The notes: generated by a model not told the origin, from the sequence alone. Counted from the stretch's first letter, positions 41,656 through 51,104 are shown. The stretch: DNA of 64,000 nt from Sphingobium xanthum (GCF_019737615.1 NZ_JAHKKS010000006.1:158184-222183); one strand, 5' to 3'. Numbers and translations are program-made.

Positions 41656-42108
41656 CTAACGCCGCCTTTTCAAGCGCACGAGTGTTTCATCGAGCGCGGA
41701 GAGGAAACGGGAGCGGTCGGTCTTGCTGAACGGGGCCGGGCCGCCGATGACGTCGCCGCCCGCGCGCAGATCCGCCATGATCGCGCGCGTTGCGATGGCG
41801 CCGCCGATGGAGGCCATCGTGAACGGCTTGCCGGTCGGCGCGATGACCGTGGCGCCGGCTTTCAGGCACCGATCGGCCAGCAGGATGTCGGCGGTGATGC
41901 AGATCCTGTCCGCGTCGGCCCGCTCGGCGATCCAGTCGTCGGCCGCGTCGAACCCGTCCGAGACGACGACGCGATCGATCAGCGGATGCGGCGGGATGCG
42001 GATCGGGCTGTTGCTGACGATCGTCACCGGCACCTCCTGGCGGAAGGCGACCTTGTAGATCTCCTCCTTCACCGGGCAGGCATCGGCATCGACCAGGATG
42101 CGGATCAT
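41656..42108 (-). CDS. YaiI/YqxD family protein (UPF0178)
   Basis: A 150-aa cytoplasmic protein of the UPF0178 family, related to NYN/PIN-like ribonuclease folds. It opens with the conserved [18 protein letters not shown] and has [35 protein letters not shown] and [13 protein letters not shown], with acidic residues fitting a metal-dependent nuclease site. The activity is not proven. Its ATG overlaps the stop of the DEAD-box helicase gene by four bases, so they form one operon; an RNA-related function is plausible for that reason. Confidence 0.92.
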   Translation of the reverse strand: MIRILVDADACPVKEEIYKVAFRQEVPVTIVSNSPIRIPPHPLIDRVVVSDGFDAADDWIAERADADRICITADILLADRCLKAGATVIAPTGKPFTMASIGGAIATRAIMADLRAGGDVIGGPAPFSKTDRSRFLSALDETLVRLKRRR

Positions 42109-43874
42109 TTAGGCCCTTTGCCCGGCTTCTTGTGCCAATTGCCCTTCTTGCCGCCGGCCGGCTTGCCGGGGCCCTTGGGAGCGCTCGGCTTGCCATGATC
42201 GGGGCGACCGGTATGGGCGCGATAGGGCTTGGGCGCGTGGACGGGCCGGGCATTGTCGCGGCGATGGCGGCGGGCCTCGTCGCGCGGCTTGCCGTCGACC
42301 GGCTGGATCTCGACCTCGTCCTCCTCATTCGCCGTGCGGCGGACCGCGTCGAGGAAACGGGCCGCCAACGGACCGGGCACTTCGAACAATGTCTCGTGCG
42401 CCGCGATGCGGATGGCGCCGATCTCGCTGCGGCTCACATGGCCGCGCCGGCAGATCAGAGGCAGGATCCAGCGCGGATCGGCATTCTGGTTGCGGCCGAC
42501 ATTGATGCGGAACCAGGCGCTGCCCTCGAAGCCGGGTCGGGGGCCGCGCGGCTCCTGCGGTGCGTCGCTGGCGAGCAGGTCCTCCGGCTCGGGCAGGCGG
42601 GCGCGATGGGCGTGGACGAGGGCGGCGGCGATCTCCTGCGGGCTGCGCTCGGCGAGCAGGCGCTCGGCCAGGGCCTGGTCATGCTCGTCATACTCGACGG
42701 GCGCGAGAAGCGCGGCCAGCATGCGCTCGCTGTCCGCCTTGCGGATATCGGCGGCGGACGGCGCCGGGACCCACTCGGCCGGAATGCGCGCGCCGCGCAG
42801 CATGCCCTCGACCCGGCGGCGGCGCGGATAGGGCACGATCAGCACGGCCGTGCCCTTCTTGCCGGCGCGACCGGTGCGGCCGGAGCGGTGCTGCAAGGTC
42901 TCGGCATCGCGCGGGATCTCGACATGGACGACAAGGCTGAGGCTCGGCAGATCGATGCCGCGCGCCGCCACGTCGGTCGCGACGCAGACGCGCGCGCGCT
43001 TGTCGCGCAGGGCCTGCAGCGCGGAGTTGCGCTCGTTCTGGCTATGCTCGCCTGAGAGCGCCACGGCCGCGAAGCCGCGCTCGATCAGGCTGGCATGGAG
43101 ATGGCGGACATTGTCGCGCGTCGCGCAGAACAGCATCGCCGTCTCGGCCTCGTGGAAGCGCAGCAGATTGACGACAGCATTCTCGATATCGGCAGGCGCG
43201 ACGGCCATTGCCTGATAGCTGATGTCGCCATGGCCGCGATCCTCGCTGACGGTCGAGATGCGCAGCGCGTCGCGCTGGTAGCGGCGGGCCAGCGACACGA
43301 TCGGCGCGGGCATAGTGGCGGAGAAGAGCAAGGTGCGGCGCTCGGCGGGGGTCGCGTCGAGGATTTCCTCGAGATCCTCGCGGAAGCCCATGTCGAGCAT
43401 CTCGTCGGCCTCGTCGAGTACCACGGCCCGGAGCGCCGAGAGGTCGAGCGCGCCACGCTCGAGATGATCGCGCAGGCGGCCGGGCGTGCCGACCACGATT
43501 TGCGCGCCATAGCCGAGCGCGCGGCGCTCCTTGCCGGCATCCATGCCGCCCACGCAGGTCGCGATGCGCGCGCCGGCCTTGCCATAGAGCCAGATGAGTT
43601 CGCGGCTCACCTGCAACGCGAGCTCGCGGGTCGGCGCGATGACGAGGGCGAGGGGCGCTGCGGCCGGGGGCAGACGACCATCGTCGCTGAGCAGATCGCT
43701 GGCCATGGCGAGGCCGAAGGCGACGGTCTTGCCCGAGCCGGTCTGGGCGGAGACGATCAGGTCTCGGCCATAGGCATCGGCTTCCAGCACGGCGGCCTGA
43801 ACCGGCGTGGGGGCGGCATAGCCGCGTTCGGACAGGGCAGTGCCGAGAATCGGCGGAAGATCGGAAAAGGGCAT
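42105..43874 (-). CDS. DEAD-box RNA helicase with DbpA-type RNA-binding domain
   Basis: Unwinds RNA duplexes, probably in ribosome assembly or cold response. The 589-aa product has the Walker A AQTGSGKT (43-50), [38 protein letters not shown], and the C-terminal [13 protein letters not shown] DbpA/CsdA-like RNA-binding domain follows near residues 455-530 ([21 protein letters not shown]), then a long basic Lys/Arg/Pro/Gly-rich tail. It is coupled to yaiI downstream. It could equally be called DeaD; the exact orthologue is undecided. Confidence 0.93.
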   Translation of the reverse strand: MPFSDLPPILGTALSERGYAAPTPVQAAVLEADAYGRDLIVSAQTGSGKTVAFGLAMASDLLSDDGRLPPAAAPLALVIAPTRELALQVSRELIWLYGKAGARIATCVGGMDAGKERRALGYGAQIVVGTPGRLRDHLERGALDLSALRAVVLDEADEMLDMGFREDLEEILDATPAERRTLLFSATMPAPIVSLARRYQRDALRISTVSEDRGHGDISYQAMAVAPADIENAVVNLLRFHEAETAMLFCATRDNVRHLHASLIERGFAAVALSGEHSQNERNSALQALRDKRARVCVATDVAARGIDLPSLSLVVHVEIPRDAETLQHRSGRTGRAGKKGTAVLIVPYPRRRRVEGMLRGARIPAEWVPAPSAADIRKADSERMLAALLAPVEYDEHDQALAERLLAERSPQEIAAALVHAHRARLPEPEDLLASDAPQEPRGPRPGFEGSAWFRINVGRNQNADPRWILPLICRRGHVSRSEIGAIRIAAHETLFEVPGPLAARFLDAVRRTANEEDEVEIQPVDGKPRDEARRHRRDNARPVHAPKPYRAHTGRPDHGKPSAPKGPGKPAGGKKGNWHKKPGKGPK

Positions 43875-44097
43875 GAATCTCGCAATTGGTTCTTGGCCGC
43901 TGGTGGCGGCGAGTCAGGATATCGAAGCGTGAGTGCAGTCGGATATCAGAATCGGCTTGCCGCACTCGACAATGCCCGAACCGGGCTGTCACGGCGACAC
44001 ACCGCGCGCCCATACATGGCTTTGCGGCATTTGGCATGCGCTGTTTTTGTGCGGATGCAAAATGATGGGGGTCGGGCACATCATTCGTCCTCTCCCG

Positions 44098-44188
44098 TTC
44101 CCCGGCGAAGGCCGGGGTCCAGCCCTCTATGGAAAACTTGCGCGGCAGCGCGATGCGCCGAGTCTGGACCCCGGCCTTCGCCGGGGAA
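44098..44188. repeat. Long inverted repeat in the 43875-44416 gap
   Basis: The 542-base gap before ffh contains no gene I can support. It holds a perfect inverted repeat of two 25-base arms (44098-44122 and 44164-44188) built on CCCCGGCGAAGGCCGGGG, enclosing about 41 bases. This CCGGCGAAGGCCGG palindrome type is common between genes in sphingomonads. The 230 bases between the repeat and ffh should hold the ffh promoter. No 4.5S RNA core was found. Confidence 0.75.
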
Positions 44189-44416
44189 CAGTAAGGCGGC
44201 AGTGAGCGAAACCGCTTCACCTTGCCTTTTCCGGCCTCCTTCGCTAAGGCGCGCCCGTTCGAAGGCGGTGTTCCGCTCATTCGGGCGCCCTGACATCCTG
44301 GATCGAGCTGTCCAAGGATAGACGCTGGTCGGCGAGGTTTCGCCCACCGGCGCGATTGTCGTTGTGGGGCTTTTGGCTCAGGTTTTCCGCGGTTTCGGCC
44401 GCATCGAGGTGTGTGA

Positions 44417-45898
44417 ATGTTCGACAGTCTGAGCGATCGGCTTGGCGGCGTCTTCGACAAGCTCCGGGGGCGCGGCGCGCTTACCGAGGCGGACGTGCGC
44501 GCGGCGATGCGCGAGGTGCGAATCGCACTGCTCGAGGCCGACGTTGCGCTGCCGGTTGTCCGGGACTTCGTCGACAAGGCGACCGAGAAGGCCGTCGGCA
44601 GCGACGTGCTGCGCTCGATCACGCCCGGCCAGATGGTCGTCAAGATCGTCTCGGACACGCTGACCGAGACGCTGGGCGCCGATGCCTCCGAGCTGCTGAT
44701 CGAAGTGACGCCGCCCGCGGTCGTCATGATGGTCGGCCTTCAGGGCTCCGGCAAGACCACCACCACAGCCAAGATCGCCAAGCGGCTCAAGGAGAAAGAG
44801 CGCAAGAAGGTGCTGATGGCGTCGCTCGACGTCAATCGCCCGGCCGCGCAGGAACAGCTTGCCGTGCTCGGCACGCAGACCGACGTGGCGACGCTGCCGA
44901 TCGTCGCTGGCCAGCAGCCGGTCGACATCGCCCGGCGCGCGCTCCAGGCGGCGAAGCTCCAAGGCTATGACGTGCTGATGCTCGACACGGCCGGTCGTCT
45001 GCATGTCGATCAGGCACTGATGGACGAGATGAAGGCGGTTGCCGAGGTCGCCAATCCCGCCGAAATCCTTCTCGTCGTCGATAGCCTGACCGGTCAGGAC
45101 GCGGTCAACGTCGCGAGCAGCTTCACGAGCCAAGTGCCGCTGACCGGCGTCGTTCTGACCCGCATGGACGGCGATGCGCGGGGCGGCGCGGCGCTCTCGA
45201 TGCGCGCCGTCACCGGCCAGCCGATCAAGTTCGCGGGCACGGGCGAGAAGCTCGACGCGATCGAGCCGTTCCACCCCGCGCGCGTCGCGCAGCGCATCCT
45301 CGGCATGGGCGACGTCGTCAGCCTCGTCGAGCGCGCGGCCGAGACGATCCAGGCGGAAGAGGCGGACAAGCTCGCCAAGCGCATGGCGGCCGGCAAGTTC
45401 GATCTCAACGATTTGCGCGCGCAGCTGGCCCAGATGCAGCGCATGGGCGGCCTCGGCATGCTCGCCGGCATGATCCCCGGCCTCAAGAAGGCGCAGAGCC
45501 AGATGGCCGCGGCCGGCGTCAACGACAAGACGCTCATCCATCTCGATGCGCTGATCGGCTCGATGACGCTCAAGGAGCGCGAGAAGCCCGAAATCCTCAA
45601 CGCCAAGCGCAAGATCCGCGTCGCCAAGGGTGCCGGCCTGCAGGTGCAGGACGTCAACCGTCTCCTGAAGATGCACATGGAGATGTCGACGGCGATGAAG
45701 AAGCTCAAGAAAATGGGCGGCCTCAAGGGCCTCGCCAAGATGTTCACCGGTGGTGGTGGCATGGGCGGGCTCGGTGGCCTCGGTGGTGCAGGTGGTGCCG
45801 GCGGCACGCAGGGCGACCTGAGCGGTCTCAAGGGCCTGCCCGGTCTGCCGGACATGCCGAAGCGGCCGCCCGGCTTCCAGAATTTTCTCAAGAAATAA
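44417..45898 (+). CDS. ffh: Signal recognition particle protein Ffh
   Basis: GTPase of the signal recognition particle that targets nascent membrane proteins to FtsY and SecYEG. The 493-aa product has the N domain (FDSLSDRLGGVFDKLRGRGALTEADV), the G domain with GLQGSGKTTTTAKIA (108-120), DTAGRL and TRMDGDARGGAA, and the methionine-rich M domain (LAQMQRMGGLGMLAGMIPG, then RLLKMHMEMSTAMKKLKKMGGL). A Gly-rich C-terminal segment (GGGMGGLGGLGGAGG) is a local extension. It is followed 56 bases later by rpsP. Confidence 0.97.
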   Translation: MFDSLSDRLGGVFDKLRGRGALTEADVRAAMREVRIALLEADVALPVVRDFVDKATEKAVGSDVLRSITPGQMVVKIVSDTLTETLGADASELLIEVTPPAVVMMVGLQGSGKTTTTAKIAKRLKEKERKKVLMASLDVNRPAAQEQLAVLGTQTDVATLPIVAGQQPVDIARRALQAAKLQGYDVLMLDTAGRLHVDQALMDEMKAVAEVANPAEILLVVDSLTGQDAVNVASSFTSQVPLTGVVLTRMDGDARGGAALSMRAVTGQPIKFAGTGEKLDAIEPFHPARVAQRILGMGDVVSLVERAAETIQAEEADKLAKRMAAGKFDLNDLRAQLAQMQRMGGLGMLAGMIPGLKKAQSQMAAAGVNDKTLIHLDALIGSMTLKEREKPEILNAKRKIRVAKGAGLQVQDVNRLLKMHMEMSTAMKKLKKMGGLKGLAKMFTGGGGMGGLGGLGGAGGAGGTQGDLSGLKGLPGLPDMPKRPPGFQNFLKK

Positions 45899-45954
45899 TC
45901 ACAACTATCTCGCATAATATTTTGAATAAGTTCAGAAAGGTAAGGTAAGACGTA

Positions 45955-46479
45955 ATGGCAACCAGCATTCGCCTGTCGCGCGGTGGCTCCAAGAAGCGCC
46001 CCTATTACAAGATCGTCGTGACCGACAGCCGCGCGCCCCGCGATGGCCGTTTCATCGAGCGCATCGGCAGCTACAACCCGCTGCTCGCCAAGACGGACGA
46101 GAAGCGCGTCGTGCTCGACGCCGAGCGCGCCAAGCACTGGATCAGCGTCGGCGCCCAGCCGACCGACCGCGTGGCCCGCTTCCTCGATGCCGCCGGCGTC
46201 AAGGAGCGCGCAGCACGCAGCAATCCGAACAAGGCGGAGCCGGGTCAGAAGGCCAAGGACCGCGCCGAGGACAAGGCCGCCAAGATCGCTGAGGCCGCCG
46301 AGGCTGAAGCCGCAGCGAAGGCTGCCGCTGAGGAAGCCGCCAAGGCTCCGGCCGTGGAAGAGGCTCCCGCCGAGGAAGCTGCTGCCGAAGCGCCCGCCGA
46401 AGAGGCTGCTGCCGAGGAGGCCCCGGCCGCTGAGGAAGCTCCTGCTGAGGAAGCCGGCGAAGAGAAGGCCGAGGGCTGA
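45955..46479 (+). CDS. rpsP: Ribosomal protein S16 with long acidic C-terminal extension
   Basis: Small-subunit protein bS16. The first 80 residues are standard ([39 protein letters not shown]). The product is 174 aa against about 82 in E. coli: from residue 85 a Lys/Ala/Glu linker leads into a tail of A/E/P repeats ([20 protein letters not shown]). The tail is low-complexity and negatively charged, so it would stay outside the ribosome core. S16 extensions of this sort occur in Alphaproteobacteria, but this one is long. It starts the rpsP-rimM-vapBC-trmD-rplS operon. Confidence 0.96.
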   Translation: MATSIRLSRGGSKKRPYYKIVVTDSRAPRDGRFIERIGSYNPLLAKTDEKRVVLDAERAKHWISVGAQPTDRVARFLDAAGVKERAARSNPNKAEPGQKAKDRAEDKAAKIAEAAEAEAAAKAAAEEAAKAPAVEEAPAEEAAAEAPAEEAAAEEAPAAEEAPAEEAGEEKAEG

Positions 46480-46481
46480 TC

Positions 46482-46964
46482 TTGCAGGCTGATCGCCCCG
46501 TCACGCTCGCCGCCATCATCGGCGCGCATGGCGTGACGGGCGAGCTGCGCCTGAAGCTGTTCGGCGAAGGGCCGGACAGCCTCAAGCGTTACAAGAGCTT
46601 CGACGCGGGCGGGCGCACGCTCACGTTGAAGACGGTCCGCGATGGCCCGAATGGCGCCGTCGCGCGCTTCGCGGAAGTGACCGACCGCAATGTCGCCGAG
46701 GCTCTGCGCGGGACGGAATTGACTGTTCCGCGCTCCGCTCTCCCGCCGCTGGAGGAGGGCGAATATTATCATGTCGATCTGATCGGCCTGCCCTGCGTCA
46801 CGGATGCGGGCGAGGCGATCGGCACGGTCGTCACGGTCGAGAATTTCGGCGCAGGCGACATCCTCGAAATCGAGAAGCCCGACGGCAAGCGCTTCATGGT
46901 GCCGATCCACGCTACGCAGGTCGAGGCCGAGCGGGCGGTGATTGACGCGGCGTTTATCGAATAG
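46482..46964 (+). CDS. rimM: Ribosome maturation factor RimM
   Basis: Assists 16S rRNA processing and 30S head assembly. The 160-aa product has the RimM N-domain (VTLAAIIGAHGVTGELRLKLFGE) and the PRC barrel (EEGEYYHVDLIGLPCVTDAGEAIGTVVTVENFGAGDILEI). The start is a TTG two bases after the rpsP stop, with GAGAAGGCCGAGG as the likely ribosome site. The stop TAG leads directly into a palindromic sequence taken as the vapBC operator. Usually trmD follows rimM; here the toxin-antitoxin genes intervene. Confidence 0.95.
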   Translation: MQADRPVTLAAIIGAHGVTGELRLKLFGEGPDSLKRYKSFDAGGRTLTLKTVRDGPNGAVARFAEVTDRNVAEALRGTELTVPRSALPPLEEGEYYHVDLIGLPCVTDAGEAIGTVVTVENFGAGDILEIEKPDGKRFMVPIHATQVEAERAVIDAAFIE

Positions 46965-46984
46965 TATATACGTAATGTATATAC
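46964..46984 (+). promoter_or_regulatory. Candidate VapB operator
   Basis: Two copies of the self-complementary octamer GTATATAC (46964-46971 and 46977-46984) are separated by GTAAT, starting at the last base of the rimM stop codon. The AT-rich block stands out in a GC-rich operon. It lies 10 bases before the vapB ATG and overlaps its probable promoter. VapB proteins bind such palindromes, so autoregulation is likely, by inference. Confidence 0.6.
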
Positions 46985-46994
46985 GGAGGCGGCG

Positions 46995-47273
46995 ATGAGC
47001 GATGAAGCCGAATATGTCGGCAAGACATTCAAATCGGGTAATTCGGTGGCGCTGCGACTTCCGAAGGGCCTTGGCCTGCCCGAAGGGACAGAGGTGCGGA
47101 TATTGCGGGAGGGGCGCATGACGTTTCGTGTCGAACCGGTCGAGGCGCCGAGGAGGACGATCGATATCAGCGGCTTCGCCGGAAAGTTGCCTGGCTTCAA
47201 ACCGGCGCCGCGCGAGGATTTCGAGGAACGTCCTAGCGCTGTCGCCCGCCGCAAGGCGCTGTCCGGCGAGTGA
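46995..47273 (+). CDS. vapB: VapB-type antitoxin (AbrB/MazE fold)
   Basis: A 92-aa antitoxin. The N-terminal half is an AbrB/SpoVT swapped-hairpin domain (VGKTFKSGNSVALRLPKGLGLPEGTEVRIL), which binds DNA. The C-terminal half (IDISGFAGKLPGFKPAPREDFEERP) is the extended part that would wrap the toxin. GGAGG lies five bases upstream of the ATG. The stop overlaps the vapC GTG (GTGA). The octamer pair at 46964 is its probable operator. Family assignment is by motif; the exact subfamily is not decided. Confidence 0.88.
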   Translation: MSDEAEYVGKTFKSGNSVALRLPKGLGLPEGTEVRILREGRMTFRVEPVEAPRRTIDISGFAGKLPGFKPAPREDFEERPSAVARRKALSGE

Positions 47274-47656
47274 CGCGCTATCTCATAGACTCTGATCTCG
47301 CCATCTACTCGATGGGCGGGGAGCCGGACTCTGTTCTCAACAGGCGTCTGGCTTCCTGCTATCCGGGTGATGTCGCGATTTCGGCGGTCAGCTTTGCCGA
47401 AGTCGCGCTGGGCACCTGGAATGGAAAGCCGCCACGTCAGGAGATTCTGGACGCCTTCATCCGCGTCGTTCCGATTGTCGATTTTGATGAAGCGGCCGCA
47501 CGAGCTTACGCGTCTCTGCCGTTCAAGCGCGCGCGTTTCGATCGTTTGCTGGCGGCGCACGCCCTCAGCATCGGTGCGATAATCATTACCAACAACGAAG
47601 CCGATTTTGCAGATGTGCCGGGCTTGGTGATCGAGAACTGGACACTGCCGCTTTGA
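47270..47656 (+). CDS. vapC: VapC-type PIN-domain ribonuclease toxin
   Basis: A 128-aa PIN-domain toxin expected to cleave a specific tRNA or rRNA and stop translation. The acidic metal ligands are in place: Asp7 (LIDSD), Glu44 (SFAEVALG), Asp91 ([10 protein letters not shown]) and an acidic residue near 112 (NNEADFADV), in the usual spacing. The start is a GTG coupled to vapB. Its TGA overlaps the TTG start of trmD, so toxin and tRNA methyltransferase are translated in series. This placement inside an essential operon is unusual. Confidence 0.88.
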   Translation: MTRYLIDSDLAIYSMGGEPDSVLNRRLASCYPGDVAISAVSFAEVALGTWNGKPPRQEILDAFIRVVPIVDFDEAAARAYASLPFKRARFDRLLAAHALSIGAIIITNNEADFADVPGLVIENWTLPL

Positions 47657-48354
47657 CGTTCGCTGCCCAGATCCTCACGCTCTACCCCGAGATGTTTCCC
47701 GGCCCGCTGGGAATCAGCCTTGCCGGGCGCGCACTAGGGGATGGCATATGGACTTGCGAACCCACGCAAATCCGCGACTTCGCGACCGACAAGCACAAGA
47801 GCGTCGATGACACGCCGGCAGGCGGTGGAGCGGGAATGGTGCTGCGGGCGGACGTGCTGGCGCGAGCGGTCGATCATGCGCTGGAGGTGCATCCGGCCCT
47901 CCCGGTGCTGGCCATGACGCCGCGCGGCAAGCCGATCACGCAGGCGCGCGTGCGGGCGCTCGCGGACGGGCCGGGCGTGACCATCCTGTGCGGCCGGTTC
48001 GAGGGTTTCGACGAGCGGCTGTTCGAGGCGCGCCCGATCGAGCAGGTCAGCATGGGCGACATCGTCCTCTCGGGCGGAGAAATCGGCGCTTTCATGCTGC
48101 TTGACGCTTGCATTCGGCTGCTTCCTGGCGTAATGGGCGCGGCTTCAAGCGGGGTAGAGGAGTCGTTCGAAAACGATCTCCTCGAATATCCGCAATTTAC
48201 CCGACCTGCTATATGGGAAGGGCGCACGATCCCCGAAGTGTTGCGATCGGGGGATCATGCGAAGATCGCGGCATGGCGGAAACGCCAGGCGGAAGACGAT
48301 ACACGGCTACGCAGGCCAGACCTCTGGGAGCGCTACAGGAGCGCTCGGGACTGA
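47653..48354 (+). CDS. trmD: tRNA (guanine-37-N1)-methyltransferase
   Basis: Methylates G37 next to the anticodon to prevent frameshifting; essential in most bacteria. The 233-aa SPOUT protein shows [20 protein letters not shown], the GGGAGMVLR motif, [12 protein letters not shown] and the knot block [25 protein letters not shown]. The start is a TTG overlapping the vapC stop (CTTTGA), since no ATG fits. Translation therefore depends on coupling to the toxin gene, or on a cryptic site inside it. It is followed by rplS after 43 bases. Confidence 0.96.
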   Translation: MTFAAQILTLYPEMFPGPLGISLAGRALGDGIWTCEPTQIRDFATDKHKSVDDTPAGGGAGMVLRADVLARAVDHALEVHPALPVLAMTPRGKPITQARVRALADGPGVTILCGRFEGFDERLFEARPIEQVSMGDIVLSGGEIGAFMLLDACIRLLPGVMGAASSGVEESFENDLLEYPQFTRPAIWEGRTIPEVLRSGDHAKIAAWRKRQAEDDTRLRRPDLWERYRSARD

Positions 48355-48397
48355 CCTGCCTCTGGTGCGCGACGACAGACGAAGGAAGACAGGACAA

Positions 48398-48766
48398 ATG
48401 AACCTGCTGCAGACCATCGAGGCGGAAAACATTGCCGCTATCTCCAAGGATATTCCGGACTTCCGTCCGGGCGACACGCTGCGCATTGGCGTGAAGGTCG
48501 TCGAAGGCGACCGCACCCGCGTCCAGAATTTCGAGGGCGTGTGCATCGCGCGTTCGAACAAGGGCATGGGCTCGAACTTCACCGTGCGCAAGATCAGCTT
48601 CGGCGAAGGTGTGGAGCGCGTGTTCCCGCTCTACTCGCCGAACGTCGAGAGCATCACGGTCGTCCGCAAGGGCGTCGTGCGTCGCGCCAAGCTCTATTAT
48701 CTGCGTGGCCGCACCGGCAAGCGTGCGCGCATCGCCGAGCGTCGCGACACCCGCGAAGAGGCCTGA
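48398..48766 (+). CDS. rplS: Ribosomal protein L19
   Basis: Large-subunit protein bL19, at the subunit interface. The 122-aa product reads [26 protein letters not shown] at the N-terminus, [25 protein letters not shown] in the middle and [18 protein letters not shown] at the end. GGAAGACAGGAC precedes the ATG. It is the last gene of the operon and is followed by a strong hairpin at 48800. Confidence 0.97.
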   Translation: MNLLQTIEAENIAAISKDIPDFRPGDTLRIGVKVVEGDRTRVQNFEGVCIARSNKGMGSNFTVRKISFGEGVERVFPLYSPNVESITVVRKGVVRRAKLYYLRGRTGKRARIAERRDTREEA

Positions 48767-48799
48767 TCGGCCGTTACAGTATCGTTATCGAACGGTAAC

Positions 48800-48833
48800 A
48801 AAGGGGCGTCGCAAGCATTTGCGGCGCCCCTTT
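48800..48833 (+). terminator. Terminator of the rpsP-rplS operon
   Basis: A 15-base stem with one wobble pair (arms 48800-48814 and 48819-48833), GC-rich with AAA/TTT ends and a four-base loop, starts 34 bases after the rplS stop. Confidence 0.75.
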
Positions 48834-48899
48834 CTGCTTGCGCACCCAACTCGCTCTCCGGCAAGAACGCCGCACATCACCACGTGGAGAGGGTGCGCC

Positions 48900-49493
48900 A
48901 TGCGGCACAAGAGTTTGATTGCGGCAGCGACGTTGTTGCTTGTTGCAGCCTGTAATGGCCAGAATGACGGCACGATCGGCGGCGCCGATTACGCCACCGA
49001 GGAAAGCAACCTCACCTTCATGGAGGATGTGCCGGCCGACCAGTTGCCGCCGGACACGCTGAACCTCAATCTCAAGGAAGTGATGGCTCACGTCTTCCAG
49101 TTCTCTGGCGAGAATATCTGGAAGTGGCAGGGCTATATCACCGACGAGAAGGGCGAGCGCTCGCTGTTCCCCAAGACCGACGAGGAATGGGAACAGGCGG
49201 AAAGCGCGGGCCTCACATTGGCGGAGCTGACCAACATCCTGCTGCTGCCTGGGCGCCGGGTCGATGATCCGCGCTGGGCCAAGGCCGTGGCGGATGTGCG
49301 CGCCATTGCGTTGCGTGCAGCCAAGGCAGCCGAAAACAAGAATGAAGAAGCCTTCTTCGCGGCCGGTGGAGATCTGGATGGCGCCTGCGAAAGCTGCCAT
49401 CTCGCCTTCGCGCCCTGGAGCGCCAAGCCGCATACCTTGCAGGCTGCGGGGAAGACCGCGCCGCCACCGCCACCCGCCAATCAGTCGGAGTGA
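48900..49493 (+). CDS. Cytochrome c'-like lipoprotein
   Basis: A 197-aa envelope protein. The lipobox LVAACNG follows a signal helix (SLIAAATLLLVAAC), so it is lipid-modified at that Cys. Near the C-terminus is a single haem c motif CESCH, preceded by a helical region, the arrangement of class II cytochromes c' where the haem is C-terminal. It could buffer electrons or nitric oxide in the periplasm. The tail is Pro-rich. GGAGAGG precedes the ATG. Its stop codon abuts the stop of the patatin gene on the other strand. Confidence 0.8.
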   Translation: MRHKSLIAAATLLLVAACNGQNDGTIGGADYATEESNLTFMEDVPADQLPPDTLNLNLKEVMAHVFQFSGENIWKWQGYITDEKGERSLFPKTDEEWEQAESAGLTLAELTNILLLPGRRVDDPRWAKAVADVRAIALRAAKAAENKNEEAFFAAGGDLDGACESCHLAFAPWSAKPHTLQAAGKTAPPPPPANQSE

Positions 49494-50921
49494 TCAGGGT
49501 TCGACAGGCTGGCCATTGGTCGCCCCGTCGATCTCGATCAGGGGCAGCCAGATGCGCTGCTCGCGCGCGCGCCGGTCGCCATAGGCCATCAGGCAGCGCA
49601 TGAACTCCGGCGCGAACTGCGCATTTTTTTGCGCGGTCTTGAGCGTCAGGCAAGTCGGGCTGGCCGGATCGCCCGGGTCGAGGCGCTGCGCGCGCCAGCC
49701 ATCCGCGCTGGCGAAACCGATATGGCCGGTCGGCACCTGGAGGCGCAGCGAGGCGACCGAACTGACCTCTACCTGATTGACCAGGATCGCTTCGGCTCGC
49801 AGCGCGGCATCGACCGCGTTGAGCTTGCGATTGGCCTTTTCGTCCGCATCCATGTCGGTCGGCCCGTTGCGCAGGACCAGCAGAGGCAGGCCGCCGTTGG
49901 TCTGGTCCATCTGGTTTTCGATCTCGCGCTGCACGAAGGTCGCGAATACCGACTGACGCACGCCGCCGTCGAAATAGGTCTTGCCGGCCACTTTTACCTG
50001 CTGGAAGAAAACCGGCATCGCGACGGATGCTAGCGCGGCGCCAGCAATGCACTGGCGCTTCGCGCGCGCATCGAGGTCGGGCGCGGCGGCGATTCCGTTG
50101 ATGTCCGCGAACTGGAAGCGTCCGCTCTCCGCCTCGACAAAGCCTGCAAGCATGATGACATTGCTCTGCGCAAGGCGCTCCAGCATCGGGCAGGGGGCGC
50201 CGCTGGCCAGCGCGGCATCCGGGCACAATGCGCTCTCGATGCGGTTCCGCAGCGGCTTGAGGCCGGACATGGAGCCGGTCATCACCGCCATCATCTTGCC
50301 GCCGCGGTTGACGATCTCGCTTTCCCTGAGCGGCGAATAGGCGGTGCGCAGCGCGGCGCGGACATCGGCATCTTCCAGCCCGGCCCCGATAAACAGCATC
50401 TGGAGGGCACCGGTGCTGACGCCAGTGATGGCCACCGGATTGGGCCATTCTGCGGCATCATAGGAGGCGAGGCTGGTGAGCAGGCCCGCGCCGAATGCAC
50501 CCCACTGACCACCACCCGAAAGCAGCAGGACGGATGGCTTGTCTGGCGCGGTGAGCGTCATCGGCCCGGCATTGCGGGTCGGGCGCCGATATTGCTCGAC
50601 CTCTGCGTAGATGAGCGCCGCATCGACCTTCGCCTTGTCTTGCAGAGGGGATTGCCGGGCCTGATCGGCCTCGAGCGGAGAAGGCCGTGGCGGCTCGGCC
50701 GCGATGCCCGGCGCAGCTGCGCCCAGCGTTGCCGGTGGGGCGGCGGCCAGGGCAGCATGCGGCCAATTCTCCCGGATTTGCGCCTCGAGCGGCGAGTAAG
50801 GCAAATCGGACACGAACCTTGGAAACTGCTCGCAATCGACAAGGAGGGGGCCGCGTGTCGCGCAAGCACCGAGCGTGGATGAAAGGCAGGCAAGCGCCAG
50901 CAGGCGCGTGAACGATCGCAT
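49494..50921 (-). CDS. Patatin-like phospholipase lipoprotein
   Basis: A 475-aa predicted lipoprotein (lipobox STLGACA, Cys20). The patatin domain begins near residue 128 with VLLLSGGGQWGAFGAGLL (oxyanion hole), holds the nucleophile Ser169 in ITGVSTGALQ (GxSxG), and the catalytic Asp in TYFDGGVRQ. The N-terminal 100 residues are Ala/Pro-rich and may reach through the envelope. It should release fatty acids from lipids. The start chosen is the ATG with GGGGGA close upstream; a TTG four codons earlier exists. Confidence 0.87.
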   Translation of the reverse strand: MRSFTRLLALACLSSTLGACATRGPLLVDCEQFPRFVSDLPYSPLEAQIRENWPHAALAAAPPATLGAAAPGIAAEPPRPSPLEADQARQSPLQDKAKVDAALIYAEVEQYRRPTRNAGPMTLTAPDKPSVLLLSGGGQWGAFGAGLLTSLASYDAAEWPNPVAITGVSTGALQMLFIGAGLEDADVRAALRTAYSPLRESEIVNRGGKMMAVMTGSMSGLKPLRNRIESALCPDAALASGAPCPMLERLAQSNVIMLAGFVEAESGRFQFADINGIAAAPDLDARAKRQCIAGAALASVAMPVFFQQVKVAGKTYFDGGVRQSVFATFVQREIENQMDQTNGGLPLLVLRNGPTDMDADEKANRKLNAVDAALRAEAILVNQVEVSSVASLRLQVPTGHIGFASADGWRAQRLDPGDPASPTCLTLKTAQKNAQFAPEFMRCLMAYGDRRAREQRIWLPLIEIDGATNGQPVEP

Positions 50922-51104
50922 CAAATCCCCCAAATAAGTTGTACCGACGCGACCCGTTATCGGGCGTGCCTATCATCGCGGCGGCGCCCTGCCAATCCGG
51001 GGGCGAGTTGCTGCGATCAGGCGACCGACGCAGCCTTTGCCTCGCGCCGCGAATTGGTTTATCCGCCCGCGCTCGGAACCCCCTTATCTGCTCGGAGACT
51101 CCCC

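Noticed and set aside
31336..44188. CRISPR array
   Set aside because: The repeats are palindromic, few and irregularly spaced with no spacer pattern and no cas genes.
43875..44416. 4.5S RNA gene next to ffh
   Set aside because: The GGxxAGGxCCGGAAGGAAGCAG core is absent from the gap.
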